From CAZTZL01 sp964537715 (GTDB lineage: Bacteria > Zhuqueibacterota > QNDG01 > DSAB01), in NCBI GenBank assembly GCA_964537715.1, contig CAZIAH010000002.1:62001-126000 (forward strand): 64,000 bases of DNA, in the 5' to 3' direction. Below the pieces are notes generated by a model. The model did no database searches, was not told the origin of the DNA, and worked only from the letters and a program-made list of their open reading frames with translations. Of this stretch, positions 53,878 through 63,623 are shown piece after piece; position 1 is the first letter of the stretch; each line of letters begins with the position of its first letter. The translations under genes and the position numbers were made by a program.

Positions 53878-54927
53878 TCACCACGGAGCACTAAGCTTAA
53901 ACTCATCAGCCAAGGATTGCAATTCATCTACAATATCTTTACCTAAATGGACACCGGTTTCAACGTTTTGTTGGTAATGGCGCCATCTGGTTTCGCCAGG
54001 GAGTAATATTTCATCTATGCCAGTTCTTTTTTTCGCTTCCTTAATATATCCAATTAGTCTTGCCATACGGTCATAGTATATTTCTATGGGTAATAGGCTT
54101 AATATATCAATAGCCAAGAAAAGATGGCCAACTCGATTGCTTTTGGAAAAATTCTTCCAAATAGAACCAATTTCATGAGAAATCGCCGAACCAGTTATCA
54201 CACCACTTAAGATCTCAACCATTAACCCCAAACAATATCCTTTGGCTCCGGCCATTGGCAAAATACTACCTTTGCTGGCTTGTTCCGGGTCCACGGTATC
54301 GTTCCCGTTTTCGTCAAGCGCTACTCCTATTGGGAGCGTGCTCTGGTCTGCTATGGTTTTTCGAATCGCTGCACCCGATATCCCACTGGTGGAAAAATCA
54401 ACCAGGATAGATTGACCACCTTTTACTGGTGCGCCAAAGGCAAATGGATTGGTTCCAAATACAGGTGACATTCCACCTTGAGGCACAACCAGAGGATAAG
54501 AGTTGGTAGTTACTATACTGATTTTACCAGCTTGTGCTGCCAATTGATTGTAATATGCATTAGCACCAAAGTGGTTGCTATTTTGTACACCCACTACACC
54601 AACACCGTATTTATCAGCTGTTTCGATAGCTTTTGACATCGCCATGTGACCCAGAAATGGACCAGGACCGTCGTTCCCCTCCAACAGTAGAACGGCATCG
54701 GACTTGCGCACAAACTTCGCATGACATGGAGAATTGATCAAGTTTCGCTTAAATCTCTTTATAAATATTGGCAAGCGTTTTAGACCATGACCCGATCTAC
54801 CGATCATTTCGGTCCATACCATCACCTCGGTGATGGTATTTGCCTCGTGAGTATCAACGCCTGAAGCGCATAGAACATCAAATACAAATTTTTTTAATAA
54901 CCGAGAATCTATTTTTACATTATCCAT
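53878..54927 (-). CDS. Ldh-family (malate/sulfolactate/ureidoglycolate-type) NAD(P) dehydrogenase
   Basis: 349 residues. Signature motifs of the Ldh_2 family: SGHGLKRLPIFIKRF, the catalytic-His region QNSNHFGANAYYNQLA, the YPLVVPQGG loop and FGTNPFAFGAP. These enzymes are unrelated in fold to classical lactate dehydrogenases and act on malate, sulfolactate, ureidoglycolate, 2,3-diketogulonate and similar 2-hydroxy acids. It lies downstream of the cyanophycin-like ATP-grasp gene and could make the acid that is then joined to an amine. Substrate unknown. Confidence 0.86.
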   Translation of the reverse strand: MDNVKIDSRLLKKFVFDVLCASGVDTHEANTITEVMVWTEMIGRSGHGLKRLPIFIKRFKRNLINSPCHAKFVRKSDAVLLLEGNDGPGPFLGHMAMSKAIETADKYGVGVVGVQNSNHFGANAYYNQLAAQAGKISIVTTNSYPLVVPQGGMSPVFGTNPFAFGAPVKGGQSILVDFSTSGISGAAIRKTIADQSTLPIGVALDENGNDTVDPEQASKGSILPMAGAKGYCLGLMVEILSGVITGSAISHEIGSIWKNFSKSNRVGHLFLAIDILSLLPIEIYYDRMARLIGYIKEAKKRTGIDEILLPGETRWRHYQQNVETGVHLGKDIVDELQSLADEFKLSAPW

Positions 54928-55044
54928 TCACTAATCTCCAGGACCGCAACATATAACACTCATTTAATCCCTATAAAATTTAAATTTTGCGACATCTGAG
55001 ATCTTGTTTTCCTGCTCGTTTGGAGTCTCTTTTTGGCTCCCAGT

Positions 55045-56142
55045 TCAGCCAATCCGAATCTGATCAAGTGGCTGTAGTTCAGGCACCTGGTCCTTAAAAA
55101 TCTGTTGTAATAGCCGCAAACCTACTGGATACCTTTCCCCCTTTTTTAAATGATGATAGAAGTGACCGGGCGGCGTATTGACTTCAATAACACGCCCTCC
55201 GGACTCTTGTAGATCAACTGTCAAATCATTTGTGATGATATCTATCCCTATCAGCCTTACACCGATTGTTTCCGATATCTTTTGCCCCAGTGAAATTAGT
55301 GATTCTGCGGGACGTTGCAGTGGGCTCTCATTTTCTTCGGCCCGGTTGCAGTTTATCACATCCTTTACTTTTATGACCTGTCCTTTGGCCGGCATTGTGC
55401 TCAAATTCATTCCTTGAGCTGCCAAGGTATTTTTTGTATCCAAGTCCATATAAATGAGACTGTGAGCTAATTGTGAACCAGGTTCTATTCTCTTTTTGTT
55501 TTCCTGACGAATTAAGCGACGAATCGAGGACACACCGTCACCAATGACGGTGGGGGGGCGTCTGACAATGCAGTCCAAGAGTTCTCCGTCGAGGAAAAGA
55601 AGCCGGTAGTTATCGCCCTTGATCTGTTCCTCTATCACAGTCTCCGGACAAAACGCTCTGGACCACGCCAGTGCTTGATAAAGACGGCGTACTCCGGTGA
55701 CATTGGTCGTTACGCCAGCCCCCGCCCCAGTACCGTAAGCCGGCTTTACAACCAACGGGCAGTCAACTTCAGACATAAACGATTTGGCGGCAGAAACATC
55801 AAGTTTCTTTAAGTGAATGTATCTGGGCATTGGCACATCGATTTTAGCCAAGAGTTTGTAAATAATGGCTTTGTTTACAACCAACTGATAGCCCACAGTG
55901 TCTGTTAACGGGGTGTACTGCTCGAACACCAGAACGCTATGGCTGCCGTTGGTAATTTTGAATATGCCGTAACCAAGCGACTCAATTGTTGAGCCTGTCT
56001 GGGCGGCTGCGTCTTCCCAGACCTGAGCATAATATTCTGCTCTCTTACATTTGATTGCATTGTGATCACTTTGCAATGTTCTCAGATATCTTTGGCCCAG
56101 ATGGAAAAAAGCAACTACATCAAAAAATTTATTTAATACCAC
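55045..56142 (-). CDS. Cyanophycin-synthetase-like ATP-grasp ligase
   Basis: 365 residues. ATP-grasp fold with VVKPAYGTGAGAGVT (glycine-rich loop), EEQIKGDNYRLLFLDGEL and DGVSSIRRLIRQENKKR, a set typical of the ATP-grasp domain of cyanophycin synthetase and of glutathione-synthesis relatives. The metal site lies in IGIDIITNDLTV and RVIEVNTPPGHFYHH. It lacks the Mur-ligase domain of true cyanophycin synthetase. Expected to form an amide between a carboxylate and an amino compound. A fossil tail of a related gene lies at 44119-44270, so this ligase type has been in the locus at least twice. Confidence 0.78.
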   Translation of the reverse strand: MVLNKFFDVVAFFHLGQRYLRTLQSDHNAIKCKRAEYYAQVWEDAAAQTGSTIESLGYGIFKITNGSHSVLVFEQYTPLTDTVGYQLVVNKAIIYKLLAKIDVPMPRYIHLKKLDVSAAKSFMSEVDCPLVVKPAYGTGAGAGVTTNVTGVRRLYQALAWSRAFCPETVIEEQIKGDNYRLLFLDGELLDCIVRRPPTVIGDGVSSIRRLIRQENKKRIEPGSQLAHSLIYMDLDTKNTLAAQGMNLSTMPAKGQVIKVKDVINCNRAEENESPLQRPAESLISLGQKISETIGVRLIGIDIITNDLTVDLQESGGRVIEVNTPPGHFYHHLKKGERYPVGLRLLQQIFKDQVPELQPLDQIRIG

Positions 56143-56402
56143 ACCAGTTTTCTCCTATAGGAAAAAAGAAATTATTTGGCATTTACAAGTTCAGTGTTTT
56201 TAAGAAGTTGTGCTCTGTTTTAACCTTTCAAATCTAATAGATACAGCTCCGCTATCTGAGTCACAATTCTGTTGAATGAAACCGCAATGAAAAGACTTGA
56301 TATTTTTTACTTAACGTTAAATAGTTAATTCAATTTATATTAATAACTTAAATTTATTTTAGATTGATACTTACCAATTAATAATACTTTAGTTATTTTA
56401 AA

Positions 56403-57122
56403 TTATATTGGATAATTATAATATTGGATTGAGTCAATCTGATTTCTTAATGCCAAAGCTCCTAAAAATCCTGAAGGTAAATTTAATTTATAAATTGACC
56501 AAATTTGTTTACTCTCAAAATTCGTATGTCGATTATCGACAATAGCTGTTTGTAAGGTTTGAAGATTCAAATCAATTCTATCGATTGGATATTGTAATCC
56601 CATTCCAATTCCTTTGATCAAAGCCTCTTTACGAGTCCAATATTCATAAAACAGACTTTGCCTTTGAATCATCGACAACCTCTTAAATTTATTTTTTTCT
56701 TCCAATGAAAAATAGTTATCGACGATTGAATTCACTTCTGGAATATTTTTAACATATTCAATATCAACACCGACTTCTTGATTAGTGGTGAATGCGAATA
56801 CTCCCATGTCATTTGAATAGGAGATATTAAAATAATATTGTTTATTATGAACCACATGTTTTAAATAGGGTTTCCCGTAAGTATTCGTTGTAAATTGGAT
56901 TCGTTCGGGACTGCATTTTATGTAATTCCCCAATAGGGTTCTTAATATTCCATGTCGAGCAATATACTGAACTCTATCGTGTTTAAAGTAGTATTTTTTT
57001 GCTCTGTTTTTCTCTTTAGGTGACAATAATTTAGACATCGTTTTTATTTGGGGATAGCTTAAATCTAAACAAGCTAAGTAAATATGAACAGTATTTTTCC
57101 CCATTTCGTGTTTTCCATTCAT
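56403..57122 (-). CDS. Sfp-type 4'-phosphopantetheinyl transferase
   Basis: About 240 residues. Motifs GVDIEYVKN (Mg/CoA site) and FYEYWTRKEALIKG are diagnostic for Sfp-like enzymes, which attach phosphopantetheine to the carrier-protein serines of NRPS and PKS proteins. The longest frame opens with a TTG at 57137; I chose the ATG at 57122, and an ATG 18 bp further in is also possible. It follows the DegT gene by about 60 bp in the polysaccharide transcript, yet its natural clients are the seven carrier domains encoded at 14.4-38.5 kb. This ties the two parts of the locus together. Confidence 0.9.
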   Translation of the reverse strand: MNGKHEMGKNTVHIYLACLDLSYPQIKTMSKLLSPKEKNRAKKYYFKHDRVQYIARHGILRTLLGNYIKCSPERIQFTTNTYGKPYLKHVVHNKQYYFNISYSNDMGVFAFTTNQEVGVDIEYVKNIPEVNSIVDNYFSLEEKNKFKRLSMIQRQSLFYEYWTRKEALIKGIGMGLQYPIDRIDLNLQTLQTAIVDNRHTNFESKQIWSIYKLNLPSGFLGALALRNQIDSIQYYNYPI

Positions 57123-57180
57123 TTCATTGTCGGACAATAATGAATCATGAAAGGGAATTATATTCGCTTCCTGAATTGAA

Positions 57181-58281
57181 TCATATAACTTTTCTTAATG
57201 CATTGACCACATACTGAATCTGGTCAATTGTTAACTCAGGAAACATGGGTAATGAAAGTTCTTCATCAGCTATTTGCTCAGCGACAGGAAAGGATCCTCT
57301 TGGAAGATTCAGAAATTGATAAGCCTTGGTCAGATGAATCGATATCGGATAGTGAATGCCGCAATGGACCTGGTTTTCTTTCAGTGATTCAAGCATAACA
57401 TCCCGGTTCTTCATTCTGATTGCATATATATGAAATATGGGCTCTGCAGGTTCTGGAACAAACGGCAGGACGATAGAGTCCGTTCCTGATAATAAACGGG
57501 AATACAGCGTCGCATGATCTCTGCGCTTTTTATTCCATTGGTCAATATATTTCAATTTCACATTCAGAACGGCTCCCTGAATGCCATCCATACGACTATT
57601 CCATCCTATATAATCATGGCAGTATTTTTGCGGTTGGCCATGGTCCCGGAGCATTTTGACTCTTTCCGCAATTTGCCGATTATTGGTAACAATGGCACCC
57701 GCTTCTCCGTACGCTCCCAAATTTTTTCCCGGATAAAAACTAAAGCATCCGGCATCACCCAGAGATCCGGCTTTTTTACCTTTATATTTTGCTCCCTGTG
57801 CCTGTGCGCTGTCCTCGAGCACATATAAATGATGCCGTCTTGCGATTTCGATGATCGGATCCATGTCCGCCATCTGACCGTAAAGGTGAACCGGAATCAC
57901 GGCTTTTGTTTTGGTGGTAATCGCCGATTCCAATTTTTGCGGATCCATGTTATAGGTTTTTTCATCAACATCAACAAAAACAGGTTTTGCGCCTGTGAAA
58001 CTGATGGCCTCGACGGTCGCGATAAATGTATTTGGTACTGTAATCACTTCATCGCCGGGTCCGATACTCATGGCAAGGAGAGTAAGCCATATTGCAGATG
58101 TCCCGCTGGATACTCCAATTGCAAATTTACAATCGCAATATTTTGCATAGTTTTTTTCAAATTCCCTGACAAAAGGTCCACCTGCGTATGCAGTGTTATC
58201 AAGTACTTCCTGAATCGCTAGATTGACTTCGTCATAAATGGATTTGTACTGTGCTTTTAAATCAAGAAAGGGTACATTCAT
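57181..58281 (-). CDS. DegT/DnrJ/EryC1/StrS sugar aminotransferase (WbpE/WlbC-like)
   Basis: 366 residues. PLP lysine Lys186 in FYPGKNLGAYGEAG, the LEDSAQAQGA motif (Asp157) and an N-terminal SSGTSAIWL. It transfers an amino group to a keto-sugar nucleotide. Together with the acetyltransferase and Gfo/Idh genes, to which it is coupled by ATGA overlaps, it matches the WlbA/WlbB/WlbC logic for a 3-acetamido-3-deoxy uronic acid or similar sugar. The C-terminus LSLPMFPELTIDQIQYVV also appears as a fossil near 41100. Confidence 0.9.
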   Translation of the reverse strand: MNVPFLDLKAQYKSIYDEVNLAIQEVLDNTAYAGGPFVREFEKNYAKYCDCKFAIGVSSGTSAIWLTLLAMSIGPGDEVITVPNTFIATVEAISFTGAKPVFVDVDEKTYNMDPQKLESAITTKTKAVIPVHLYGQMADMDPIIEIARRHHLYVLEDSAQAQGAKYKGKKAGSLGDAGCFSFYPGKNLGAYGEAGAIVTNNRQIAERVKMLRDHGQPQKYCHDYIGWNSRMDGIQGAVLNVKLKYIDQWNKKRRDHATLYSRLLSGTDSIVLPFVPEPAEPIFHIYAIRMKNRDVMLESLKENQVHCGIHYPISIHLTKAYQFLNLPRGSFPVAEQIADEELSLPMFPELTIDQIQYVVNALRKVI

Positions 58282-58766
58282 AATTTTTCCTTTTCATCTA
58301 TCGTTCGAATAATTCGAGCCGGATTGCCGGCAACAATCGTTGATGGGGGGACATCCTTCGTCACTACGGATCCCGCGCCCACAATGGCATTTTCGCCGAT
58401 GATTACCCCGCAAAGAATAGTAACACTTGAACCAATTGATGCATTCTTTTTAATGTAGGTTTCAATACAGGTCCAATCCGCTTCCGTCTGCAGGGATCCA
58501 TTCCGATTCGTAGCATGCGGATATTTATCATTGATAAATGTTACATTATGTCCGATAAAGACGTTGTCTTCAATATGAACTCCCTCACAGATGAAGGTAT
58601 GGCTTGATATTTTACAGTTTTTTCCGATAAATGCGCCCTTCTGGATCTCGACAAAGGTACCAATTTTTGAATTGTCGTCAATATGACAACCGTACAAATT
58701 GACAAAATCAAATAACTTAACATTTTTCCCGAGTTTCACATCTTTTGCGATATTTTGATGTATCAT
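58278..58766 (-). CDS. Left-handed beta-helix (hexapeptide) N-acetyltransferase, WbpD/WlbB-like
   Basis: 162 residues made of hexapeptide repeats (GTFVEIQKGAFIGKNCKI; NAIVGAGSVVTKDVPPSTIVAGNPARI). Such trimeric enzymes acetylate the amino group placed on a nucleotide sugar by the neighbouring aminotransferase. The C-terminal VAGNPARII is the standard family ending. ATGA overlaps with both flanking genes show tight translational coupling. Somewhat shorter than WbpD. Confidence 0.88.
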   Translation of the reverse strand: MIHQNIAKDVKLGKNVKLFDFVNLYGCHIDDNSKIGTFVEIQKGAFIGKNCKISSHTFICEGVHIEDNVFIGHNVTFINDKYPHATNRNGSLQTEADWTCIETYIKKNASIGSSVTILCGVIIGENAIVGAGSVVTKDVPPSTIVAGNPARIIRTIDEKEKL

Positions 58767-59821
58767 TGGACCGCCTTTTCTTTGACAAGAGATTCCAATT
58801 TTGGCAGATCAACATATTGAACGGCTCCCTCTTTTCTGATGGATTTATTTGCGGCTTCGATAATTGTCACCACACGCAGGCCGTTATATCCGTCTGTCTG
58901 CGGCGTTTTATCCTGTTGAATACACTCAATAAAATGCTGACATTCTTTGCGCAGAGGCTCGAACTGATCAATTTTTGGAATAAGAATGTCACCGTAACGA
59001 TATGAAAATTGAAATTCGGCAAAAGTATCATAATACGGAGGTGCCTCCACACCTTTATCGTAAATTTTCAGTTTCTCATTGGGTTCGATGTCATCATAAA
59101 CTAGCATTTTTTTACTGCCCACAATTGTTGTTCTCCGGATTTTGTCAGGATCCAGCCAGCTGTTGTGCAAAAAAGCAATCGTTCCATTTTCAAAATTCAG
59201 CGTTGTGGTGGCCACATCTTCGATATTACTTTTAAAATGGGCTTTTCCCTGCGCATTGACACTGATAGGGAATTTACCCATGAGGTATAGTATAATGGAT
59301 ATATCATGAGGAGCAAGATCCCAGATTACATTAATATCCGGCTGGAAAAGACCCAGATTCACCCGGCTGGCATAGATATAGAAGATTTCTCCCAGTTCAC
59401 CACTGGCGATGATTTCCTTGGCTTTATTCACTGCAGAGACATATTCAAATGTGTGTCCGACCATGAGTTTTACATGCTTTTCCTCAGCTTTTTGAATCAT
59501 CTCTCGGCATTCCTTGCTTGAAGAAGCTAGAGGTTTCTCAATAAGTACATGCTTACCCTCTCCGAGACACTGCAAGGCTATATCTCTGTGTGTATATACA
59601 GGTGTTGCGATCGCGACTCCATCAATGGAGTCATCCCGCAAAATATCCTCGATCTTCGTGGTTACCTGAATGTCTTTATAAAGCAATTTGATACGTGAAA
59701 GTCTCTCTTCATTCAGATCACAGCAGATTTTCATATGGCAATTTGGGATTTGAAAGAAGTTACGAATCAGATTGGGTCCCCAATAACCGCAACCTATGAC
59801 TGCTATATTAATGTTTTTCAT
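58763..59821 (-). CDS. Gfo/Idh/MocA nucleotide-sugar dehydrogenase, WlbA/WbpB-like
   Basis: About 352 residues from the ATG at 59821; a TTG at 59839 is also in frame. NAD motif VIGCGYWGPNLIRNF, HVLIEKPLASSSKEC, MVGHTFEYVSAV and LAPHDISIILYLMG. WlbA/WbpB oxidise the 3-hydroxyl of UDP-GlcNAc-uronate to the keto form used by the next aminotransferase. Gene order and coupling fit that three-step set well. The UDP-GlcNAc 6-dehydrogenase that would come first is not in the window. Confidence 0.88.
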   Translation of the reverse strand: MKNINIAVIGCGYWGPNLIRNFFQIPNCHMKICCDLNEERLSRIKLLYKDIQVTTKIEDILRDDSIDGVAIATPVYTHRDIALQCLGEGKHVLIEKPLASSSKECREMIQKAEEKHVKLMVGHTFEYVSAVNKAKEIIASGELGEIFYIYASRVNLGLFQPDINVIWDLAPHDISIILYLMGKFPISVNAQGKAHFKSNIEDVATTTLNFENGTIAFLHNSWLDPDKIRRTTIVGSKKMLVYDDIEPNEKLKIYDKGVEAPPYYDTFAEFQFSYRYGDILIPKIDQFEPLRKECQHFIECIQQDKTPQTDGYNGLRVVTIIEAANKSIRKEGAVQYVDLPKLESLVKEKAVQ

Positions 59822-59866
59822 ATTCTTTGTTACTCCCAAAAAATAGATTAGATTATGTTTCTATTA

Positions 59867-61159
59867 TTATTTTCCTTCAAATGAAAGTACAGCCTTAACT
59901 GTTTTAAATAAAATTTTTAAATCCAATAAAAATGATACATTTTCTGCATATTGAATATCAAGTTTCACCATTTCTTCAAAAGTCATTCTATTTCTTCCAG
60001 ACACTTGCCATAAACCTGTAATTCCAGGTTTCACTTCCATGATGCGTCGATAATGCCAATTTTTATATTCATCTACCTCATAAGGAACAGGAGGTCTCGG
60101 CCCTACCAAACTCATATCTCCTTTTATTACATTTATCAACTGTGGAATCTCATCTAAACTTGTTCTCCGCAACCATTTTCCTATAACAGTGATTCTTGGA
60201 TCTTTGGTAAGTTTGTATAAAGGTGCTTTCTGTGTACCTTTGTTGATATCATTACAATGACCATTAATTAATTTTTTTACATACTCTTCATGAATAGTAC
60301 TGTCACAGTTTGTATACATCGTTCTAAATTTAAAAAAAATAAAAGATTTTCCTAAATAACCCACTCTCTTTTGTTTGTAAAAAATTGGTCCCTTTGAAGT
60401 TATTTTTATTGCAATACTAATAATCAACATCATCGGTAGAAAGGACAAAAGAAACAAAATTGCTCCTGAAATATCAATAATGCGTTTAACATTCAAATAT
60501 GAAATAGTGATAATCGCTTTTTTGTAATCATCCCCCCACCACAAAGGATTTGTAAGAGAAATTGCACCATTTGGTGAAATCTTTATATTCGGGTTTTCAT
60601 AATTAATATTTCTCTTAAACATTATATTTCTGCTATCGGATTCATGAGTTATTTTCTCAAATTCCAGTTTTTTTATTGATTCAGATTTTCCCTCGGTTAT
60701 TTCATGTTCTGGTATCTGATGTAATTGATATGAAGTAATTTTTATGGATCGAATTATTTTATGAGCTTCCTTTGTTTTTAAAGATCTTAAGTAATAATAT
60801 AATTTATGAGTTAGTCTTTTAATCAACGATTTATTACCACTTAAAGAGGTGCCAATTAAAAGAACGCCGATTTTTGATTTACTGGGTAGATGTTTAATAT
60901 CAATTCCTCTTGTATTTTGAGAAATTACTTTTATTAATTCTCGAAAGAAACGGAAGTATTCGTTGTCTGAAGCGATTTCAGAATATGATGAGAGGTTGAA
61001 AACGATATACGATATAGGTAGTCCTGTACCGTTCCATCCATTTCGTCCTCTTCCCAATATACGGGCAAAATCCTTGTTTGAATACCATCCATTTTGTTCA
61101 TTGATGAGGGAATCAATCGAATTTTGATTCAAATTATTTTTAGACAATATCTGATCCAA
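59867..61159 (-). CDS. Initiating sugar transferase (polyprenyl-phosphate hexose-1-P transferase) with an unusual N-terminal domain
   Basis: 430 residues. The C-terminal ~205 residues are a bacterial sugar transferase: one membrane segment (ILFLLSFLPMMLIISIAI), YKQKRVGYLGKSFIFFKFRTM, SLDEIPQLINVIKGDMSLVGPRPP and PGITGLWQVSGR. It attaches the first sugar phosphate to undecaprenyl phosphate. The N-terminal ~200 residues lack the four extra membrane helices of WbaP/WcaJ and instead look soluble, with a strand pattern (SYIVFNLSSYSEI; KIGVLLIGTSLSG) like a degenerate GGDEF-type fold. No GGDEF motif is present. The start is probably TTG at 61159. It lies 80 bp downstream of the Wzc-type gene. Confidence 0.88.
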   Translation of the reverse strand: MDQILSKNNLNQNSIDSLINEQNGWYSNKDFARILGRGRNGWNGTGLPISYIVFNLSSYSEIASDNEYFRFFRELIKVISQNTRGIDIKHLPSKSKIGVLLIGTSLSGNKSLIKRLTHKLYYYLRSLKTKEAHKIIRSIKITSYQLHQIPEHEITEGKSESIKKLEFEKITHESDSRNIMFKRNINYENPNIKISPNGAISLTNPLWWGDDYKKAIITISYLNVKRIIDISGAILFLLSFLPMMLIISIAIKITSKGPIFYKQKRVGYLGKSFIFFKFRTMYTNCDSTIHEEYVKKLINGHCNDINKGTQKAPLYKLTKDPRITVIGKWLRRTSLDEIPQLINVIKGDMSLVGPRPPVPYEVDEYKNWHYRRIMEVKPGITGLWQVSGRNRMTFEEMVKLDIQYAENVSFLLDLKILFKTVKAVLSFEGK

Positions 61160-61239
61160 AATATATCGCTTCTTTTAGAGTCTGTTGGGAAAATGGTTTT
61201 TACTTTGTCAATAATTTTATATATAAATACTACTTTTCA

Positions 61240-63600
61240 CTATTTCCACGGTGTTTTTTTGCTTCTTCTATAATTGGTTTTATTTTTTACAATTCTATTT
61301 ATATTGCGTTTTATTATTTCATAAGTATTTTCCTTCTCCATTTTATTTTTATTATAATAATAGGCATAATAATTACCTTGAGGAGTAACATTGTTCAGGA
61401 CAATCCCTATGATATGATTCCCATTTGTTTTACTTATTAGATTTTTTGCCCTTAGAATTTCATCGGGCCTGTTTTTCCCTTTTTCAATGACCAAAATGAT
61501 TCCATCTATCTCTGGTGCAAGAACAGCTGCATCGGCAACAGCGATAACGGGTGGCAGATCATAAATGATCAAATCAAAATTATTTTTTAATTTGCTATTT
61601 AAATTTTTCATACTTTCTGAAGCCAGTAACTCTGAAGGATTGGCCGGAATCGTACCGCTCGTAATTAAAAATAAATTTTCTATACCGGTCGATTGAATTA
61701 CTGTTCTATTTAGATTAGTAGTTGCTACAGATTCGTCATTTTCCTCGTCGGTACCCTTTTTAATTTTTGAGCCTGTTGATCTAATTTTTTCCAAATGTTT
61801 AAGTATATCAGTAAGTCCAGGTTGAAGATTGGCATTAAAAAATGTGTGAATAGTTGATTTTCTTAAATCCGCATCGATTATAAGAGTTTTTAAACCTAAT
61901 TTGGCTGTAGAGACAGCTAAGTTCGCTGTAATGAATGATTTCCCCTCTCCTGGTTTGCCACTGGTCAGTAAAATTGTCTTTAAAGGGGAGGAGCCGGACA
62001 TTTCCGTCAAGGGAAGATTTGTTCGCAAAGTTCGAAAAGCTTCAGCAGCAGCAGATTGCTCATCATGAATTGTGATTAATTTTGGAACGATCTTTGAACG
62101 TTTCCTTTTGGTAGGAAGATTAATGTCTTGGCGTAGATATTCTTTACTCCCATTTTTAATTTTTGGTATTGTACCTATGACCGGCAAATTCGTAAGTTTC
62201 TCAATATCCTCTACTGTTTTTATGCTCGTATCCAATACTTCCAAAGAGAGAGCCAATCCAATTCCTAATGTACAGCCCAAGAAAAATCCAAGAAGTAAAT
62301 TTACTTTTTTCCTTGGGCGAATCGGTCCTCTGGGAATTCGAGCAGGATCTATGATTCGAATATTTGATATTTTTTCTGCTTCTTTTATCTTGGCTTCTTC
62401 ACGTTTCTGTAAAAGCATGGTATAAATCTCATCAGCAACGGCTTTGTCTCTTTGCAACTTTCCAAGCTCCAATTCCTTTTGGGGTAAAGTGCTTAAGGAG
62501 TTGTTGTAACTATTCAATACTTTTTTCAATGCTTTTTCTTCTGCTTCGTCGGTATGTATCTCAACTTCCAGTGTGGCAATTTCTTCTAGATGTTTTTGTA
62601 TCTCAGATAAAGGATCAATGGTATTTTCTCCTTTGGCAATTTTTAAAGTTTCTTCTTTGAGATTTTTTTTGGCTTCTTCGATTTGAGATCGAAGTTGTCT
62701 CATCTTGGGATGATTTTCACTGTAATCTTGAACCCTGAGAGTTGTATATTGGACCTCGAGATCAACCAATTTTTTCTTCAACTCCTGTGCCCATGGACTT
62801 GTTATTGTTGTAATATAGGGAACCAATTCCTCCCGTTCTTGAGAAAGTTTATCTTTGACAAACGCCAATCTATTTCTCGATGCATTGAGCTCCGTAACAG
62901 TTTTGTTGTATTCTACTTCAGCTTCGGTAATTCTTTTAAAAATTTCTTCTGATTCTTTATCCAGGTAAGTGATCTTGTTAGCTTCTTTGTAAATTTTTAA
63001 AGCGTTTTCCGACTCCTGTACTTTTTGACTAAAATATTTTAATTGATCCTCGACTGTGTTTTTAACTTGGTTAATCTCTCCAAGTTTTGAATTCAAATTT
63101 CTTTTTATTAAGAGTTCAGCAGTTGTATTTGCGATTACGGCGGCTACTTTCGCATTGTGTGCCTGTGCACTTATGGCGATGACATCGGTTTTCGGTATAG
63201 GTCGTGCAGAAACGTTCTTTTCAATAATATAAGTTAAGTAGTCATTCTTATTGTTGTATTGAGATGGTATTTCACCTTGAATTACGAATGTATTAAGAAT
63301 GGAATCAGATAGAGCATTGGTTACTTCATTCATTAAGGACCAGCTTTCAATTTCTTCAATAAGATTGAGAACGTAGCTGCCTTTAAATGATAGTTGTGTC
63401 ACATCCAGGTCGGAAATCACAGGCTTTTTTTCTTCAAATACGATTTTTGTGGTAGCATTATATACTGGCAATGAAGTCATATTTAAATAAATAATGGGTA
63501 ATTGAATCAGTACAATGCAACCAATAATGATCCATTTTTTTCTTAATATTATTTGAAAAAATCGAATAAATTCATTTTGGTTTGTTGAAATGTCATTCAT
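61240..63600 (-). CDS. Wzz-Wzc type polysaccharide co-polymerase with BY-kinase domain
   Basis: 786 residues. Wzz domain with two membrane helices (~25-45 and ~435-455) flanking a long coiled-coil periplasmic region. The cytoplasmic tyrosine-kinase domain has Walker A GKPGEGKS (548-555), Walker A' LIIDADLRK (573-581) and Walker B DLIIYDLPP. A C-terminal tyrosine cluster (NYYAYYY, ~743-749) is the likely autophosphorylation site. It sets chain length and works with Wza in export of high-molecular-weight capsule or exopolysaccharide. Its stop lies 80 bp before the sugar-transferase gene; its start is 23 bp after the export-protein gene. Confidence 0.93.
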   Translation of the reverse strand: MNDISTNQNEFIRFFQIILRKKWIIIGCIVLIQLPIIYLNMTSLPVYNATTKIVFEEKKPVISDLDVTQLSFKGSYVLNLIEEIESWSLMNEVTNALSDSILNTFVIQGEIPSQYNNKNDYLTYIIEKNVSARPIPKTDVIAISAQAHNAKVAAVIANTTAELLIKRNLNSKLGEINQVKNTVEDQLKYFSQKVQESENALKIYKEANKITYLDKESEEIFKRITEAEVEYNKTVTELNASRNRLAFVKDKLSQEREELVPYITTITSPWAQELKKKLVDLEVQYTTLRVQDYSENHPKMRQLRSQIEEAKKNLKEETLKIAKGENTIDPLSEIQKHLEEIATLEVEIHTDEAEEKALKKVLNSYNNSLSTLPQKELELGKLQRDKAVADEIYTMLLQKREEAKIKEAEKISNIRIIDPARIPRGPIRPRKKVNLLLGFFLGCTLGIGLALSLEVLDTSIKTVEDIEKLTNLPVIGTIPKIKNGSKEYLRQDINLPTKRKRSKIVPKLITIHDEQSAAAEAFRTLRTNLPLTEMSGSSPLKTILLTSGKPGEGKSFITANLAVSTAKLGLKTLIIDADLRKSTIHTFFNANLQPGLTDILKHLEKIRSTGSKIKKGTDEENDESVATTNLNRTVIQSTGIENLFLITSGTIPANPSELLASESMKNLNSKLKNNFDLIIYDLPPVIAVADAAVLAPEIDGIILVIEKGKNRPDEILRAKNLISKTNGNHIIGIVLNNVTPQGNYYAYYYNKNKMEKENTYEIIKRNINRIVKNKTNYRRSKKTPWK

Positions 63601-63623
63601 TTCTTTTGCCTTCTACGAATGAA

